From the NCBI RefSeq assembly GCF_900142035.1, contig NZ_FQZI01000001.1, positions 806,001 through 870,000 on the forward strand: 64,000 nucleotides of DNA, in the 5' to 3' direction. The position numbers and the translations under genes were made by a program. The notes beneath the pieces were generated by a model. That model had not been told where the DNA came from and did no database searches. It saw nothing but the letters and a program-made list of their open reading frames with translations. Below, in pieces: positions 45,813-54,398 of the stretch (position 1 is its first letter; every line of letters starts with the position of its first letter). The stretch is from Flavobacterium terrae. GTDB taxonomy: Bacteria > Bacteroidota > Bacteroidia > Flavobacteriales > Flavobacteriaceae.

Positions 45813-47471
45813 ATGTGGAAATCACATCCTAAGGCTCTGCCTTTTTTGTTTTTGTCTGAAATGTGGGAGCGTTTCGGTTATTATCTAATGATTGGGATTT
45901 TTACCCTTTATTTAAAAGACGTTGAAACTGGTTTTGCAATGACCGAAAGCGAAGCGTCTGACTTATATGGAACTTTTATTGCTTTGGTTTTCTTAACTCC
46001 ATTTATTGGAGGATTAGTTGCAGATAGATATTTAGGATATAAATCTTCTATTGTTGCTGGTGGATTAATGATGGGTGCTGGTTATTTAATGATGGGAATT
46101 CATAGTTTACCAATGTTATATGTAGCGATGACTCTTGTAATTGTTGGTAACGGATTTTTTAAACCTAATATTTCTACTTTATTAGGAAACTTTTATAATG
46201 ACGAGCAATACAAAGCCAAAAAGGATGAAGGTTACAATATCTTCTATATGGGAATCAATGTAGGAGCCTTTATTTGTAATTTCTTTGGGGCAGTTTTTGA
46301 GAACTTATTTGGATGGGCTGCGGCTTTCTCAGTTGCTGGAGTTGGAATGTTTATCGGGGTGATAGTGTTTGTTTTAGGAACAAAACACTACGGAGATAAA
46401 ACTGCTAAAAAAGGTACACAAGAAGGAGATATGCCATTTTGGAAAATTGTAATGTTCATATTAGTACCGTCAGTAGTTTTTGGAATTATTGGTTGGTTAA
46501 TTAAAGGGGTAGCTTCGGATACCAATCTAGATAGTGCAATTTTTGGTTCTGATAGTACCGATGCTTTTATTTTTGCATGTATTCCGGTTGTTTTATTCTA
46601 TTCAAGCTTATACTTTAAAGCTAAAGCTGAAGACAAAAGACCTATTGGTGCGTTATTGGCAATTTTTGCAGTTGTGATTTTATTTTGGGCTGTTTTTAAA
46701 TTAAACGGTTCGGCATTAAATAACTGGGGAGATAAGTATACAGATAGAGAAGTTACTGGTATTGCTAAAACCGTGACAGATAATGTTTATTTAACTAAAG
46801 AATTGGAGTACAAAAAAGATTCAGTTGCATTGTATGATAATGCTTTTAGAATTCAAAAGAAGAATGGAGAAGTTATTAAAGAGGTTAATTATCCATTGTA
46901 TTTTAGAAATGTAGCTAAAGAGAAATTACCAAAAGAAGGTGGAAAAGTTTCGGTCTGGGCCTCTAACTTGAGTCAGTCCATAAATCCTTTCTGGGTAATT
47001 GCTCTAACACCACTAATAGTAGCCTTCTTTACTTATTTAAGAAGTCGTAAAAAAGAACCTTCGACACCTACAAAAATCGCTTTTGGATTGTTAATCTCTG
47101 CATTATCAGTTTTAGTTATGGTGTTGGCTGTAAAAGCTGGACAAAATGGTTCAGAAAAAGTTTCTGTTTTGTGGTTATTTGCTAATTACGGAGTAATCAC
47201 AATTGGAGAGTTGTTATTGTCACCAATGGGACTTTCTGTTGTGTCTAAATTAAGCCCAGTGAACATTACTTCATTAATGATGGGAGGGTGGTTTTTAGCA
47301 ACATCTATAGGGAATAAATTATCTGGAGTATTAGCTTCGATGTGGGATAAATACGACGATAAAGCAGATTTCTTTTGGGTAAATTTTGGATTATTAATGT
47401 TTGCGACTTTATTGATGTTTGCCTTATTGAAACAGTTGAATAAAGTAATGAAAGAAAAAGGAATCAATTAG
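45813..47471 (+). CDS. POT family transporter with altered salt-bridge residues and a large inserted loop (second of three)
   Basis: 552 residues. It keeps EMWERFGYY (16-24), GNGFFKPNISTLLGNFY and GELLLSPMGLSVVSKLSP. Two conserved residues differ: Ile27 is where the other two have Arg (Arg31, Arg37), and Lys296 in FWAVFKLNGSA stands where they have Glu. These two positions form a salt bridge in characterised peptide transporters. About 85 residues (roughly 303-388, KYTDREVTGIAKTVTDNVYL and onwards) lie between membrane segments where the others have a short loop. It probably carries a different substrate or uses a different coupling. It is followed 1 base later by the third POT gene. Confidence 0.92.
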   Translation: MWKSHPKALPFLFLSEMWERFGYYLMIGIFTLYLKDVETGFAMTESEASDLYGTFIALVFLTPFIGGLVADRYLGYKSSIVAGGLMMGAGYLMMGIHSLPMLYVAMTLVIVGNGFFKPNISTLLGNFYNDEQYKAKKDEGYNIFYMGINVGAFICNFFGAVFENLFGWAAAFSVAGVGMFIGVIVFVLGTKHYGDKTAKKGTQEGDMPFWKIVMFILVPSVVFGIIGWLIKGVASDTNLDSAIFGSDSTDAFIFACIPVVLFYSSLYFKAKAEDKRPIGALLAIFAVVILFWAVFKLNGSALNNWGDKYTDREVTGIAKTVTDNVYLTKELEYKKDSVALYDNAFRIQKKNGEVIKEVNYPLYFRNVAKEKLPKEGGKVSVWASNLSQSINPFWVIALTPLIVAFFTYLRSRKKEPSTPTKIAFGLLISALSVLVMVLAVKAGQNGSEKVSVLWLFANYGVITIGELLLSPMGLSVVSKLSPVNITSLMMGGWFLATSIGNKLSGVLASMWDKYDDKADFFWVNFGLLMFATLLMFALLKQLNKVMKEKGIN

Positions 47472-47472
47472 T

Positions 47473-48978
47473 ATGGCTACAACTATAGAAGAAATTCAAA
47501 ATTTTAAAGGAAAGTATCCAAAACAACTTTGGTATTTATTTTTTAGTGAAATGTGGGAGCGTTTCAGTTTCTACGGAATGAGAGGAATGCTATATTACTT
47601 TATGGTAAATGAATTACTAATGAAAGATACTGTAGCAAATTTGCAATATGGTGCAACTCAAGCTTGGGTATACGCTTTTACATTTATTGGTGGACTGTTT
47701 GCTGATAAAATTTTCGGCTTTAGAAAATCTCTTTTTTGGGGAGGATTATTGATGATTGTTGGAAGTGTTATTCTTTCTGTCGATCCTAAGAATTTCTTTT
47801 TTGTAGGAGTTAGTTTCACTATCGTTGGGACAGGTTTCTTTAAACCAAACATTTCGTCAATGGTTGGAAAGTTATATAAAGAAGGTGATCCGCGAACAGA
47901 TGCTGGATTCTCATTGTTTTATGCAGGGGTTAATTTAGGAGCATTAATAGGTGGGTATATTTGTATTGCTGTGGCTAAAGGTGAATTATGGTCGTCATTT
48001 ATTCCAGAAAATTTACGTTGGAATGCTGCATTCGGTTTTGCTTCTATAGTTATGATTATAAGTTTATTGACATTCACTCAAACGCAAAAAAGTTTAGGAG
48101 AAATTGGATTGTCTCCGCTTTTAGCAATTGATGTCTCTAAAAGAAGAACTTATGAAGTTGCTACCTACATTGCTTCCATTTTGATTATACCGATTATTAT
48201 GATAATGGTTTCAAATACTGTATATACGGACTGGTTTATGTATATTATAGGGCCAGCCTCTCTTTTGTATTTGATTTATGAAATGAAAAATTTTTCAATT
48301 GCGGAAAATAAAAAATTAGTGGCAGCTGTAATTTTCATGTTGTTTTCTATCGGGTTTTGGGCTTTTTTTGAACAAAGCGGTGGTTCCTTGAGTGCCTTTG
48401 CTGCGGATAATTTGAATAATAATGTTCTAGGAATTAGATTAGATCCTAATGGGGTGAATAATTCAGCTAATTCATTATTTGTTATAGCCTTTGCTGCTCT
48501 AGTAGGTATGGTTTGGTTGTGGATGGCTAAAAAGAAGATAGAACCTAATACTGTTGTTAAGTTTGGTTTAGGATTTTTATTCTTAGCAGGAGGATTTTGG
48601 GTTTTTTATTACACTAAATTCTTTGCCGGGTCAGACGGAAAGACTTCTTTAGACTTGTTTACTTTCGGATGGTTTATTATCACCTTTGGAGAATTATGTT
48701 TGTCTCCAATTGGAATGAGTGCTATGACCAAGTTATCACCGCAAAAGACTCAAGCAGTTATTATGGGTATGTGGTTCTTAGCTAGTGCTTATGGTCAATA
48801 TTTTGCAGGTTTGTTGGGTGCAGGAATTGCAGAGGCTTCAGAGAACGCATCAAACCTTGAAAAGTTAAATACTTATGCAGATGGATACCAACAATTAGGT
48901 TTGTATGCATTGATTGCAGGTGTAGTTTTAATTGCAATTTCACCATTAGTTAGAAAATTAATGCAAGATGTAAAATAA
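47473..48978 (+). CDS. POT family proton-dependent peptide transporter (third of three)
   Basis: 501 residues, about 14 membrane segments. It has EMWERFSFYGMRGMLYYFM (Glu26, Glu29, Arg30, Arg37), GTGFFKPNISSMVGKLY, FWAFFEQSGGSLSAF (Glu300) and FGELCLSPIGMSAMTKLSP. These are the standard POT residues. It lies 1 base after the second POT gene, so the two are translated together. Two thioredoxin-fold genes follow 43 bases later in the same direction and may share its transcript. Substrate is likely di- and tripeptides. Confidence 0.95.
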   Translation: MATTIEEIQNFKGKYPKQLWYLFFSEMWERFSFYGMRGMLYYFMVNELLMKDTVANLQYGATQAWVYAFTFIGGLFADKIFGFRKSLFWGGLLMIVGSVILSVDPKNFFFVGVSFTIVGTGFFKPNISSMVGKLYKEGDPRTDAGFSLFYAGVNLGALIGGYICIAVAKGELWSSFIPENLRWNAAFGFASIVMIISLLTFTQTQKSLGEIGLSPLLAIDVSKRRTYEVATYIASILIIPIIMIMVSNTVYTDWFMYIIGPASLLYLIYEMKNFSIAENKKLVAAVIFMLFSIGFWAFFEQSGGSLSAFAADNLNNNVLGIRLDPNGVNNSANSLFVIAFAALVGMVWLWMAKKKIEPNTVVKFGLGFLFLAGGFWVFYYTKFFAGSDGKTSLDLFTFGWFIITFGELCLSPIGMSAMTKLSPQKTQAVIMGMWFLASAYGQYFAGLLGAGIAEASENASNLEKLNTYADGYQQLGLYALIAGVVLIAISPLVRKLMQDVK

Positions 48979-49021
48979 TTTGTAACTTCGGCATTGTTTT
49001 TGAGATATTGAAAAAAATAAA

Positions 49022-49486
49022 ATGCACATGATGAAAAAGCTACTTTTAGCATTGTTTTTAATTTTTGGATCACTTAGTATTCAAGCTCAAGAAATACGAT
49101 GGATGTCGTTAGAAGAGGCATTGGCTAAACAAAAAAAGAATCCAAAGCCTATTTTCATGGAAGTTTATACTGATTGGTATTCTCAATGCAAAATGTTTGA
49201 AACAAATACTTTGCAAAATCCTGAGGTTTCAGATTTAATTAACAGAAATTATTATGCTGTTAAGTTTAATGCTGAAGGTAATTCTGTAGTAAATTACAAG
49301 GGGACTAGTTTTAATAATCCAAACTTTGATCCTAATAGAAAAGGTAGAAATAGCGCTCATCAATTAACATCATTTTTAAAGGTTGAAGGGTATCCTTCTA
49401 TTTACATACTTAATCGTAACGGAGAAGTTCAAGAAAAAACAACTGGATTTAAGACTCCAGAAGAGTTATTAAGGTTTTTAAGATAA
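49022..49486 (+). CDS. Thioredoxin-fold secreted protein lacking the first active-site Cys
   Basis: 154 residues; start at 49022, or Met3/Met4 a few codons later. Signal peptide ends near SIQAQ (23). The thioredoxin fold follows: KPIFMEVYTDWYSQCKMFETNT (about 42-63), where a typical CxxC would read WCxxC but has Tyr53-Ser-Gln-Cys56, so only the second Cys is left. VEGYPSIYILNRNGEVQEKTTGFKTPEELLRFL closes the fold with cis-Pro. Without the nucleophilic Cys it is probably not a normal oxidoreductase; it may bind partners or act as isomerase. It lies 4 bases upstream of a second thioredoxin-like gene that does have CGWC. Confidence 0.88.
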   Translation: MHMMKKLLLALFLIFGSLSIQAQEIRWMSLEEALAKQKKNPKPIFMEVYTDWYSQCKMFETNTLQNPEVSDLINRNYYAVKFNAEGNSVVNYKGTSFNNPNFDPNRKGRNSAHQLTSFLKVEGYPSIYILNRNGEVQEKTTGFKTPEELLRFLR

Positions 49487-49490
49487 GGCT

Positions 49491-50030
49491 ATGAAAAAAA
49501 TAAAATATTTACTGTTTGTATTGCCTCTTTTTTTGATTTTTAGTTTTAATCAAAAAAACACTAATGGGGAATCTTTAAAATGGCATACAAATGTCAAAGA
49601 AGCTGTAGAAATAGCAAATAAAGAAAATAAACCAATTTTCATGTTTTTCACTGGAAGTGATTGGTGTGGTTGGTGTATTCGTTTACAAAAAGAAGTTTTT
49701 AAAACACCTGAATTTGAAGCTTGGGCCAAAGAAAAAGTTGTTTTAGTAGAACTTGATTATCCAAAAAGAGTGCCTCAAACAGAAGAAGTAAAAATACAAA
49801 ATGCTCAATTACAACAAATGTTTGCTATTAGAGGTTTTCCTACGGTTTGGTTTGTAAAAGCAACTGATAAAGAAGGTAAAATTAATTTCGAGCAATTGGG
49901 TAGTACTGGCTATGTGGCTGGAGGACCTTCGGCTTGGTTGTCAGGTGCAAATCAAATCATAGCTAAATTTATACCTTATACTAAAGAAGAGAAAAAAGCA
50001 ATGAGTAAAAACTTAAAAACAAAGTCATAA
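49491..50030 (+). CDS. Thioredoxin-like protein with CGWC motif
   Basis: 179 residues. A hydrophobic N-terminus (KYLLFVLPLFLIFSFN) is either signal peptide or membrane anchor. The thioredoxin-like active site is FFTGSDWCGWCIRLQKEVF (Cys59, Cys62), and IRGFPTVWFVKATDKEGKI holds the cis-Pro. Spacing and the ANKENKPIFMFF start fit the DUF255/thioredoxin_7 kind. It likely reduces or isomerises disulfides in the periplasm. It is 4 bases after the degenerate thioredoxin gene, so the two are a pair. The next gene is convergent, 5 bases away. Confidence 0.9.
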   Translation: MKKIKYLLFVLPLFLIFSFNQKNTNGESLKWHTNVKEAVEIANKENKPIFMFFTGSDWCGWCIRLQKEVFKTPEFEAWAKEKVVLVELDYPKRVPQTEEVKIQNAQLQQMFAIRGFPTVWFVKATDKEGKINFEQLGSTGYVAGGPSAWLSGANQIIAKFIPYTKEEKKAMSKNLKTKS

Positions 50031-50035
50031 ACTCT

Positions 50036-52066
50036 TTATAATTTATAATATCCCTTTTCGTAGGTACTATGAAAAGGGATATTTTTATTTCTACAAGTTT
50101 CTGCCCATAATTTTATATAGCTTTTATAGTTTGATCCATCAGCTATTATAATTTTTGGGTTTGAATTTTCCAGTAACCGTTCCAAGTTGATTTTAGGTGA
50201 GTTTCGTAAAATAATAACTTCTGATGCTTTAATTGTCTCATGAGGTATATTCGAATCTAGTACAACTATTTTTTTGTCATCGAAATAATAGAAATTTTTA
50301 AGATTTTCTGTTTTTGTATTAGTGATAAAATTCGCAATAACATAAGAGTCAATGGTATTTTTTTCAAAGCTATTATTTTCTATTTTTGAATTGCTGGCAA
50401 TTTCTAGCGTTTCTCCTTTTTTAAACCCTATGATAGTCTTATTTCTGGAGCTGAATACAATTAAGTTATTTCCCTTTTTGGTCTCCCAATTTTTCTGAAT
50501 TAGTAAAATTTGAAATAGGATTAAAAATGAAAGTGTTAATGCAAACCTTACATAGTTGAATTTTTTCAAGAGATTTATAATTGTTATTGCAATTATATAG
50601 GATGTAATAAGCATTGCAACACTAAGCGGTATATTTTTTAAAACAAATAGTTCAACTGATGCTATTTTGTTTATAAATACATTCATACAATATATTAATC
50701 CCTCAACTAACTTTAAAAGTATAATTGGAAGGTAATCAAAAAGTGAAAAAATCATTAATAGACTTCCTAGAATCATTATTATAAAAATCATTGGAACTAA
50801 AACTAAATTTGTCACAAAGAATAATCCAGGAAATTGATGGAAATAATAAATACTTAGAGGCAGAGTGCCTATTTGGGCTGCAGTGGAAACGGTTAATATA
50901 TCCCAAAGATAAATATTGATTTTTTGTTTAGGACTCCATAAATTTTTCAACATAGGTTGAAACCAAATTATAAAAAATAAGGCTAGATAACTTAGTTGAA
51001 ATCCGATGTCAAATAGAAATCCAGGCTCAATTAGTAGAATAATAAATAATGAAACAATAATAGTATGGAACATGTTGTTCTGTCTGTTAATTAATGAGCC
51101 AAATGTTATAAAACTGAACATTGTAACGGATCTTACTACAGAAGGAGAAAGCCCCGCGATAAAGGCAAATATCCATAACGAAATAAGAATTATGAAAATT
51201 CTACATAAGTTTGACTTTTTATTGTTAGGTAAAGGCTTAAGTAAAAAAGTAATAAACAACATAATAAAACCTACATGCATTCCAGAAACTGATAAAATAT
51301 GCACTGCTCCTGCATTCTGATAATCTTTTTGAGTGTCTGGAGAAATGTCTTGCTTTTGACCTAGAATTAAAGCATTTAATACTGCTAATTCTTCTTGTTG
51401 AAAACCGTTGATTTTAAGTCTTTGAATTATATTTTCTCTTAACTCAAAAACATAATGATAAATATCTTTATATAATTGTTTGTCAACTTTAATATCGTTT
51501 GTTGAGCTGTAAATCTGAGCATATATGTTTTTATGTTTAAGATAGTTTGAGTAGTCGAATTGATTAGGATTGTTTGGTTTTTGAATTTCGGTTAAAGTTC
51601 CAAGAACATATATTTTGCTTCCAGAAACAATTGTGGACTCATTTTTATCCTTTTTTAAATTTAGTATTACTTTTCCGAAACAGTTTTTTGTGCCAATTTT
51701 TATAACATCTGCGTAGTAGCGATGGCTTTTTGTAGTTGATTTTAGTTTTTCTCTTGTAATGAGGACTATTTTATGTTTATCTTCTAAGTTGTTAATATGG
51801 CTGTAATGGTTTTTATTGTTTCTGTCATCATGTAAAACTGTAGTTAATGCACCAATTGAAAAAAATAAAAGTATCGTAATAATACCAAAAGTATTTGTTT
51901 GGCGAATTTTCTTATTTGATTTATAAAAGGAAAAATAAAAGAGTGTCAAACAAAATATTGTAGAAACCAGATAGTATTCTAATCCAATTTCTAGATAGTT
52001 GGATATTAATATTCCAAGAATAAAAGAAGCAGTTATTTTTGCAATAGGGAAATCTTGTATTTTCAT
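50036..52066 (-). CDS. comEC: ComEC/Rec2 family DNA uptake membrane protein
   Basis: 676 residues from ATG at 52066; the frame runs 15 bases further to a TTG, rejected. N-terminal membrane helices (about 5-70), then a DUF4131/OB-like soluble region (about 85-180), then the competence domain with NALILGQKQDIS, GAVHILSVSGMHVGFIM and about eight helices (about 215-500). The C-terminal tail (about 510-676) has beta strands of a metallo-beta-lactamase-like fold but I see no HxHxDH zinc motif. ComEC forms the inner-membrane channel for single-strand DNA in transformation. It lies 38 bases after the lpxB stop. Confidence 0.92.
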   Translation of the reverse strand: MKIQDFPIAKITASFILGILISNYLEIGLEYYLVSTIFCLTLFYFSFYKSNKKIRQTNTFGIITILLFFSIGALTTVLHDDRNNKNHYSHINNLEDKHKIVLITREKLKSTTKSHRYYADVIKIGTKNCFGKVILNLKKDKNESTIVSGSKIYVLGTLTEIQKPNNPNQFDYSNYLKHKNIYAQIYSSTNDIKVDKQLYKDIYHYVFELRENIIQRLKINGFQQEELAVLNALILGQKQDISPDTQKDYQNAGAVHILSVSGMHVGFIMLFITFLLKPLPNNKKSNLCRIFIILISLWIFAFIAGLSPSVVRSVTMFSFITFGSLINRQNNMFHTIIVSLFIILLIEPGFLFDIGFQLSYLALFFIIWFQPMLKNLWSPKQKINIYLWDILTVSTAAQIGTLPLSIYYFHQFPGLFFVTNLVLVPMIFIIMILGSLLMIFSLFDYLPIILLKLVEGLIYCMNVFINKIASVELFVLKNIPLSVAMLITSYIIAITIINLLKKFNYVRFALTLSFLILFQILLIQKNWETKKGNNLIVFSSRNKTIIGFKKGETLEIASNSKIENNSFEKNTIDSYVIANFITNTKTENLKNFYYFDDKKIVVLDSNIPHETIKASEVIILRNSPKINLERLLENSNPKIIIADGSNYKSYIKLWAETCRNKNIPFHSTYEKGYYKL

Positions 52067-52104
52067 AAATCGAAAATACAAAAATGTAAGAAAAAACTTA
52101 AAAA

Positions 52105-53217
52105 TTATTTTATTTGAGAGTAAATTAAGTGGGCTGTTTTAGAGCTTGCCCCTTCACCTCCTAATTTTTCTTCTAATAAATTATATTCTTCAAGTAAAAC
52201 TTTTCTGTGGTCTTCAGTAAGTATTTTGTTAAGTTCTTTTTTAATTTGTTTCTTGTTGCAGTTATCCTGAATTAACTCAGTAACAACTTCTTTATCCATA
52301 ATGAGGTTAACTAAAGAAATATACTTTAAAGTAATAATTCTTTTAGCGATTTGATAAGAAGCCCAACTTCCTTTATACAATACTACTTCAGGGACTTTAA
52401 ATAATGCAGTTTCTAGTGTAGCTGTACCGGAAGTTACTAATGCAGCATGAGAAACGCTTAACAAATCATATGTTTTATTTGAAATAAAACGAACATTTTT
52501 ATTGGTCAAAAATTGCTTGTAAAATTCATAATCTTGACTTGGAGCTCCAGCAATTACAAATTGATAGTCGCTAAAATCTTCAACAACAGAAAGCATTTCG
52601 GAAAGCATTTTTGAAATTTCTTGTTTTCTACTTCCAGGTAATAATGCTATAATTGGCTTTTCTTCTAAATTGTTTTCTTTTTTAAAAAGTAAAGGGTCTG
52701 TTTTCGATCTGTTATGAATAGCATCTATAAGCGGGTGTCCTACAAACTCTACAGGATAATTATGTTTTTTTTCATAAAAATCTTTTTCAAAAGGAAGAAT
52801 AACATACATCTTATCAATGTCTCTCTTAATCGATTTAATCCTGTTTTCTTTCCATGCCCATATTTGAGGTGAAATATAATAGTGTGTTTTAATATTTAGA
52901 TTCTTGGCCCATTTAGCAATTCTCATGTTAAAGCCCGGATAGTCTATAAAAATGATAACATCAGGATTGAATTTCAAAATGTCTGACTTGCAAATTTTAA
53001 TGTTATTTAGAATTGTCTTTAAATTAGCGACAACCTCAATAAAACCCATAAATGCTAAGTCGCGGTAGTGTTTAACAAGTGTTCCTCCTGCTTGCTGCAT
53101 CAAGTCACCTCCCCAAAAGCGAATTTCTGCGTTTGGATCTTCTTTGAAAATATTTTTCATCAGGTTCGATCCGTGTAAATCTCCCGAAGCTTCACCAGCA
53201 ATTATATAGTATTTCAT
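52105..53217 (-). CDS. lpxB: Lipid-A-disaccharide synthase
   Basis: 370 residues, close to the usual length. The N-terminus YYIIAGEASGDLHGSNLMKNI is the LpxB signature. FWGGDLMQQAGGTLVKHYRDLAFMGFIEVV, FIDYPGFNMRIAKWAK, YYISPQIWAWKENRIKSIKRDIDKMYVILPFE and FVGHPLIDAI follow (about 32-170), and LLPGSRKQEISKM and VTSGTATLETAL mark the donor-binding half. It joins UDP-diacylglucosamine and lipid X in lipid A synthesis. It lies 2 bases after the small membrane gene and is in a minus-strand cluster with surE. Confidence 0.97.
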   Translation of the reverse strand: MKYYIIAGEASGDLHGSNLMKNIFKEDPNAEIRFWGGDLMQQAGGTLVKHYRDLAFMGFIEVVANLKTILNNIKICKSDILKFNPDVIIFIDYPGFNMRIAKWAKNLNIKTHYYISPQIWAWKENRIKSIKRDIDKMYVILPFEKDFYEKKHNYPVEFVGHPLIDAIHNRSKTDPLLFKKENNLEEKPIIALLPGSRKQEISKMLSEMLSVVEDFSDYQFVIAGAPSQDYEFYKQFLTNKNVRFISNKTYDLLSVSHAALVTSGTATLETALFKVPEVVLYKGSWASYQIAKRIITLKYISLVNLIMDKEVVTELIQDNCNKKQIKKELNKILTEDHRKVLLEEYNLLEEKLGGEGASSKTAHLIYSQIK

Positions 53218-53219
53218 TT

Positions 53220-53492
53220 TTAAACTAATAATGTGAAAACAGTTAGTAAAATAGTTGCCATTACAACACCTCTTGCCATGAGTTCTTTATTTAATTTTAG
53301 CAAAACAAAAAAGGCTATAATGTTTAAAATAGCTCCCAGGGTTATTACTTTACCCAGAAGTCCTTGGCTTTTCATAGTTTGAATTGCTTCGATAAAACCT
53401 AAATCTGTTGTTAGTTTTAAATAAATAAAAACACCGATAAAAGTGGTGAGTAAACCAATTAATGCACCAATTAAAAGATCTGTTTTTTTCAT
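53220..53492 (-). CDS. Small membrane protein between surE and lpxB
   Basis: 90 residues from ATG 53492, which overlaps the surE stop (ATGA); the longer TTG start is rejected. Three hydrophobic stretches (LLIGALIGLLTTFIGVFIYLKL, VITLGAILNIIAFFVLLKL, GVVMATILLTVFTLLV) span the membrane. Neighbours suggest an envelope role. No known family is recognised. The overlap with surE and 2-base gap to lpxB support co-transcription. Confidence 0.8.
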   Translation of the reverse strand: MKKTDLLIGALIGLLTTFIGVFIYLKLTTDLGFIEAIQTMKSQGLLGKVITLGAILNIIAFFVLLKLNKELMARGVVMATILLTVFTLLV

Positions 53493-54256
53493 AAATTCCA
53501 AGTGTTAAGTTGTTGGATAGCATGATGAGCAGTTAAGTCAAACTGAACTGGTACAATTGAAATATAACCATTTTTAAGTGCCCACTCATCTGTATCTTCT
53601 CCTTTGTCATTATTTACAAATTCTCCCGAAAGCCAATAGTATTCTTTTCCAAAAGGTGATATTCTCTTGTCAAACTTTTCTTCATATTTCGCATTGGCTT
53701 GTCTGCAGATTTTGATACCTTTAATTTCTTCTTTTTTTAATTTAGGGAAGTTTACATTAAGAACAACGTTTTGAGGTAGTCCTTTATTTAATACTTCTTC
53801 AATAATTTTTTTAGCATAATCTTTAATGGGTTCAAAATCAGCTTTCCAGCTAAAGTCAGCTAATGAAAATCCAATAGAGGGAATTCCTTCGATACCAGCT
53901 TCTACAGCGGCACTCATCGTTCCTGAATAAATTACATTAATTGAAGAATTTGACCCATGATTTATTCCCGAAAGACAAAGGTCAGGTTTTTGTTTAAGAA
54001 TCTCATTTTTTGCAATTTTTACACAATCTGCAGGAGTTCCTGAACAAGTATATTCTGTAACTTCAGATCCGTCTTCAGAGATTTTATTTATTTGAAGAGT
54101 ATTGTTGACTGTTATAGCATGTCCCATGCCACTTTGCGGACTGTCTGGAGCTACAACAATTACGGTTCCAATTTGTTTTGCAATATCTATAAGTGTTCTG
54201 ATTCCAGGAGCAACAATACTATCGTCGTTAGTTACTAAAATAAGAGGTTTATTCAC
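53489..54256 (-). CDS. surE: 5'/3'-nucleotidase SurE
   Basis: 255 residues. The N-terminus ILVTNDDSIVAPGIRTL carries the catalytic Asp pair; the usual NDDG reads NDDS here. VVAPDSPQSGMGHAIT (about 34-50), CSGTPADCVKIA (about 70-82), LCLSGINHGSNSSINVIYSGTMSAAVEA (about 92-120, metal-binding Asn), and a C-terminal YISIVPVQFDLTAHHAI follow. It removes phosphate from nucleoside monophosphates. It is first of a minus-strand group with the small membrane gene, lpxB and comEC. It is divergent from the tail-specific protease gene. Confidence 0.95.
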   Translation of the reverse strand: MNKPLILVTNDDSIVAPGIRTLIDIAKQIGTVIVVAPDSPQSGMGHAITVNNTLQINKISEDGSEVTEYTCSGTPADCVKIAKNEILKQKPDLCLSGINHGSNSSINVIYSGTMSAAVEAGIEGIPSIGFSLADFSWKADFEPIKDYAKKIIEEVLNKGLPQNVVLNVNFPKLKKEEIKGIKICRQANAKYEEKFDKRISPFGKEYYWLSGEFVNNDKGEDTDEWALKNGYISIVPVQFDLTAHHAIQQLNTWNL

Positions 54257-54398
54257 AGTTTTGGCTTAAAATTTAACATAAAAAAGTACCGCTAAAATAA
54301 GCATTTTTATGCGCTTCTGATTAAATTTACATCTTTAACAAAAAATTATGTAAGAAAGAATATCTTGGCATAGTTTTTTATGTACTTTAGTCATAATT

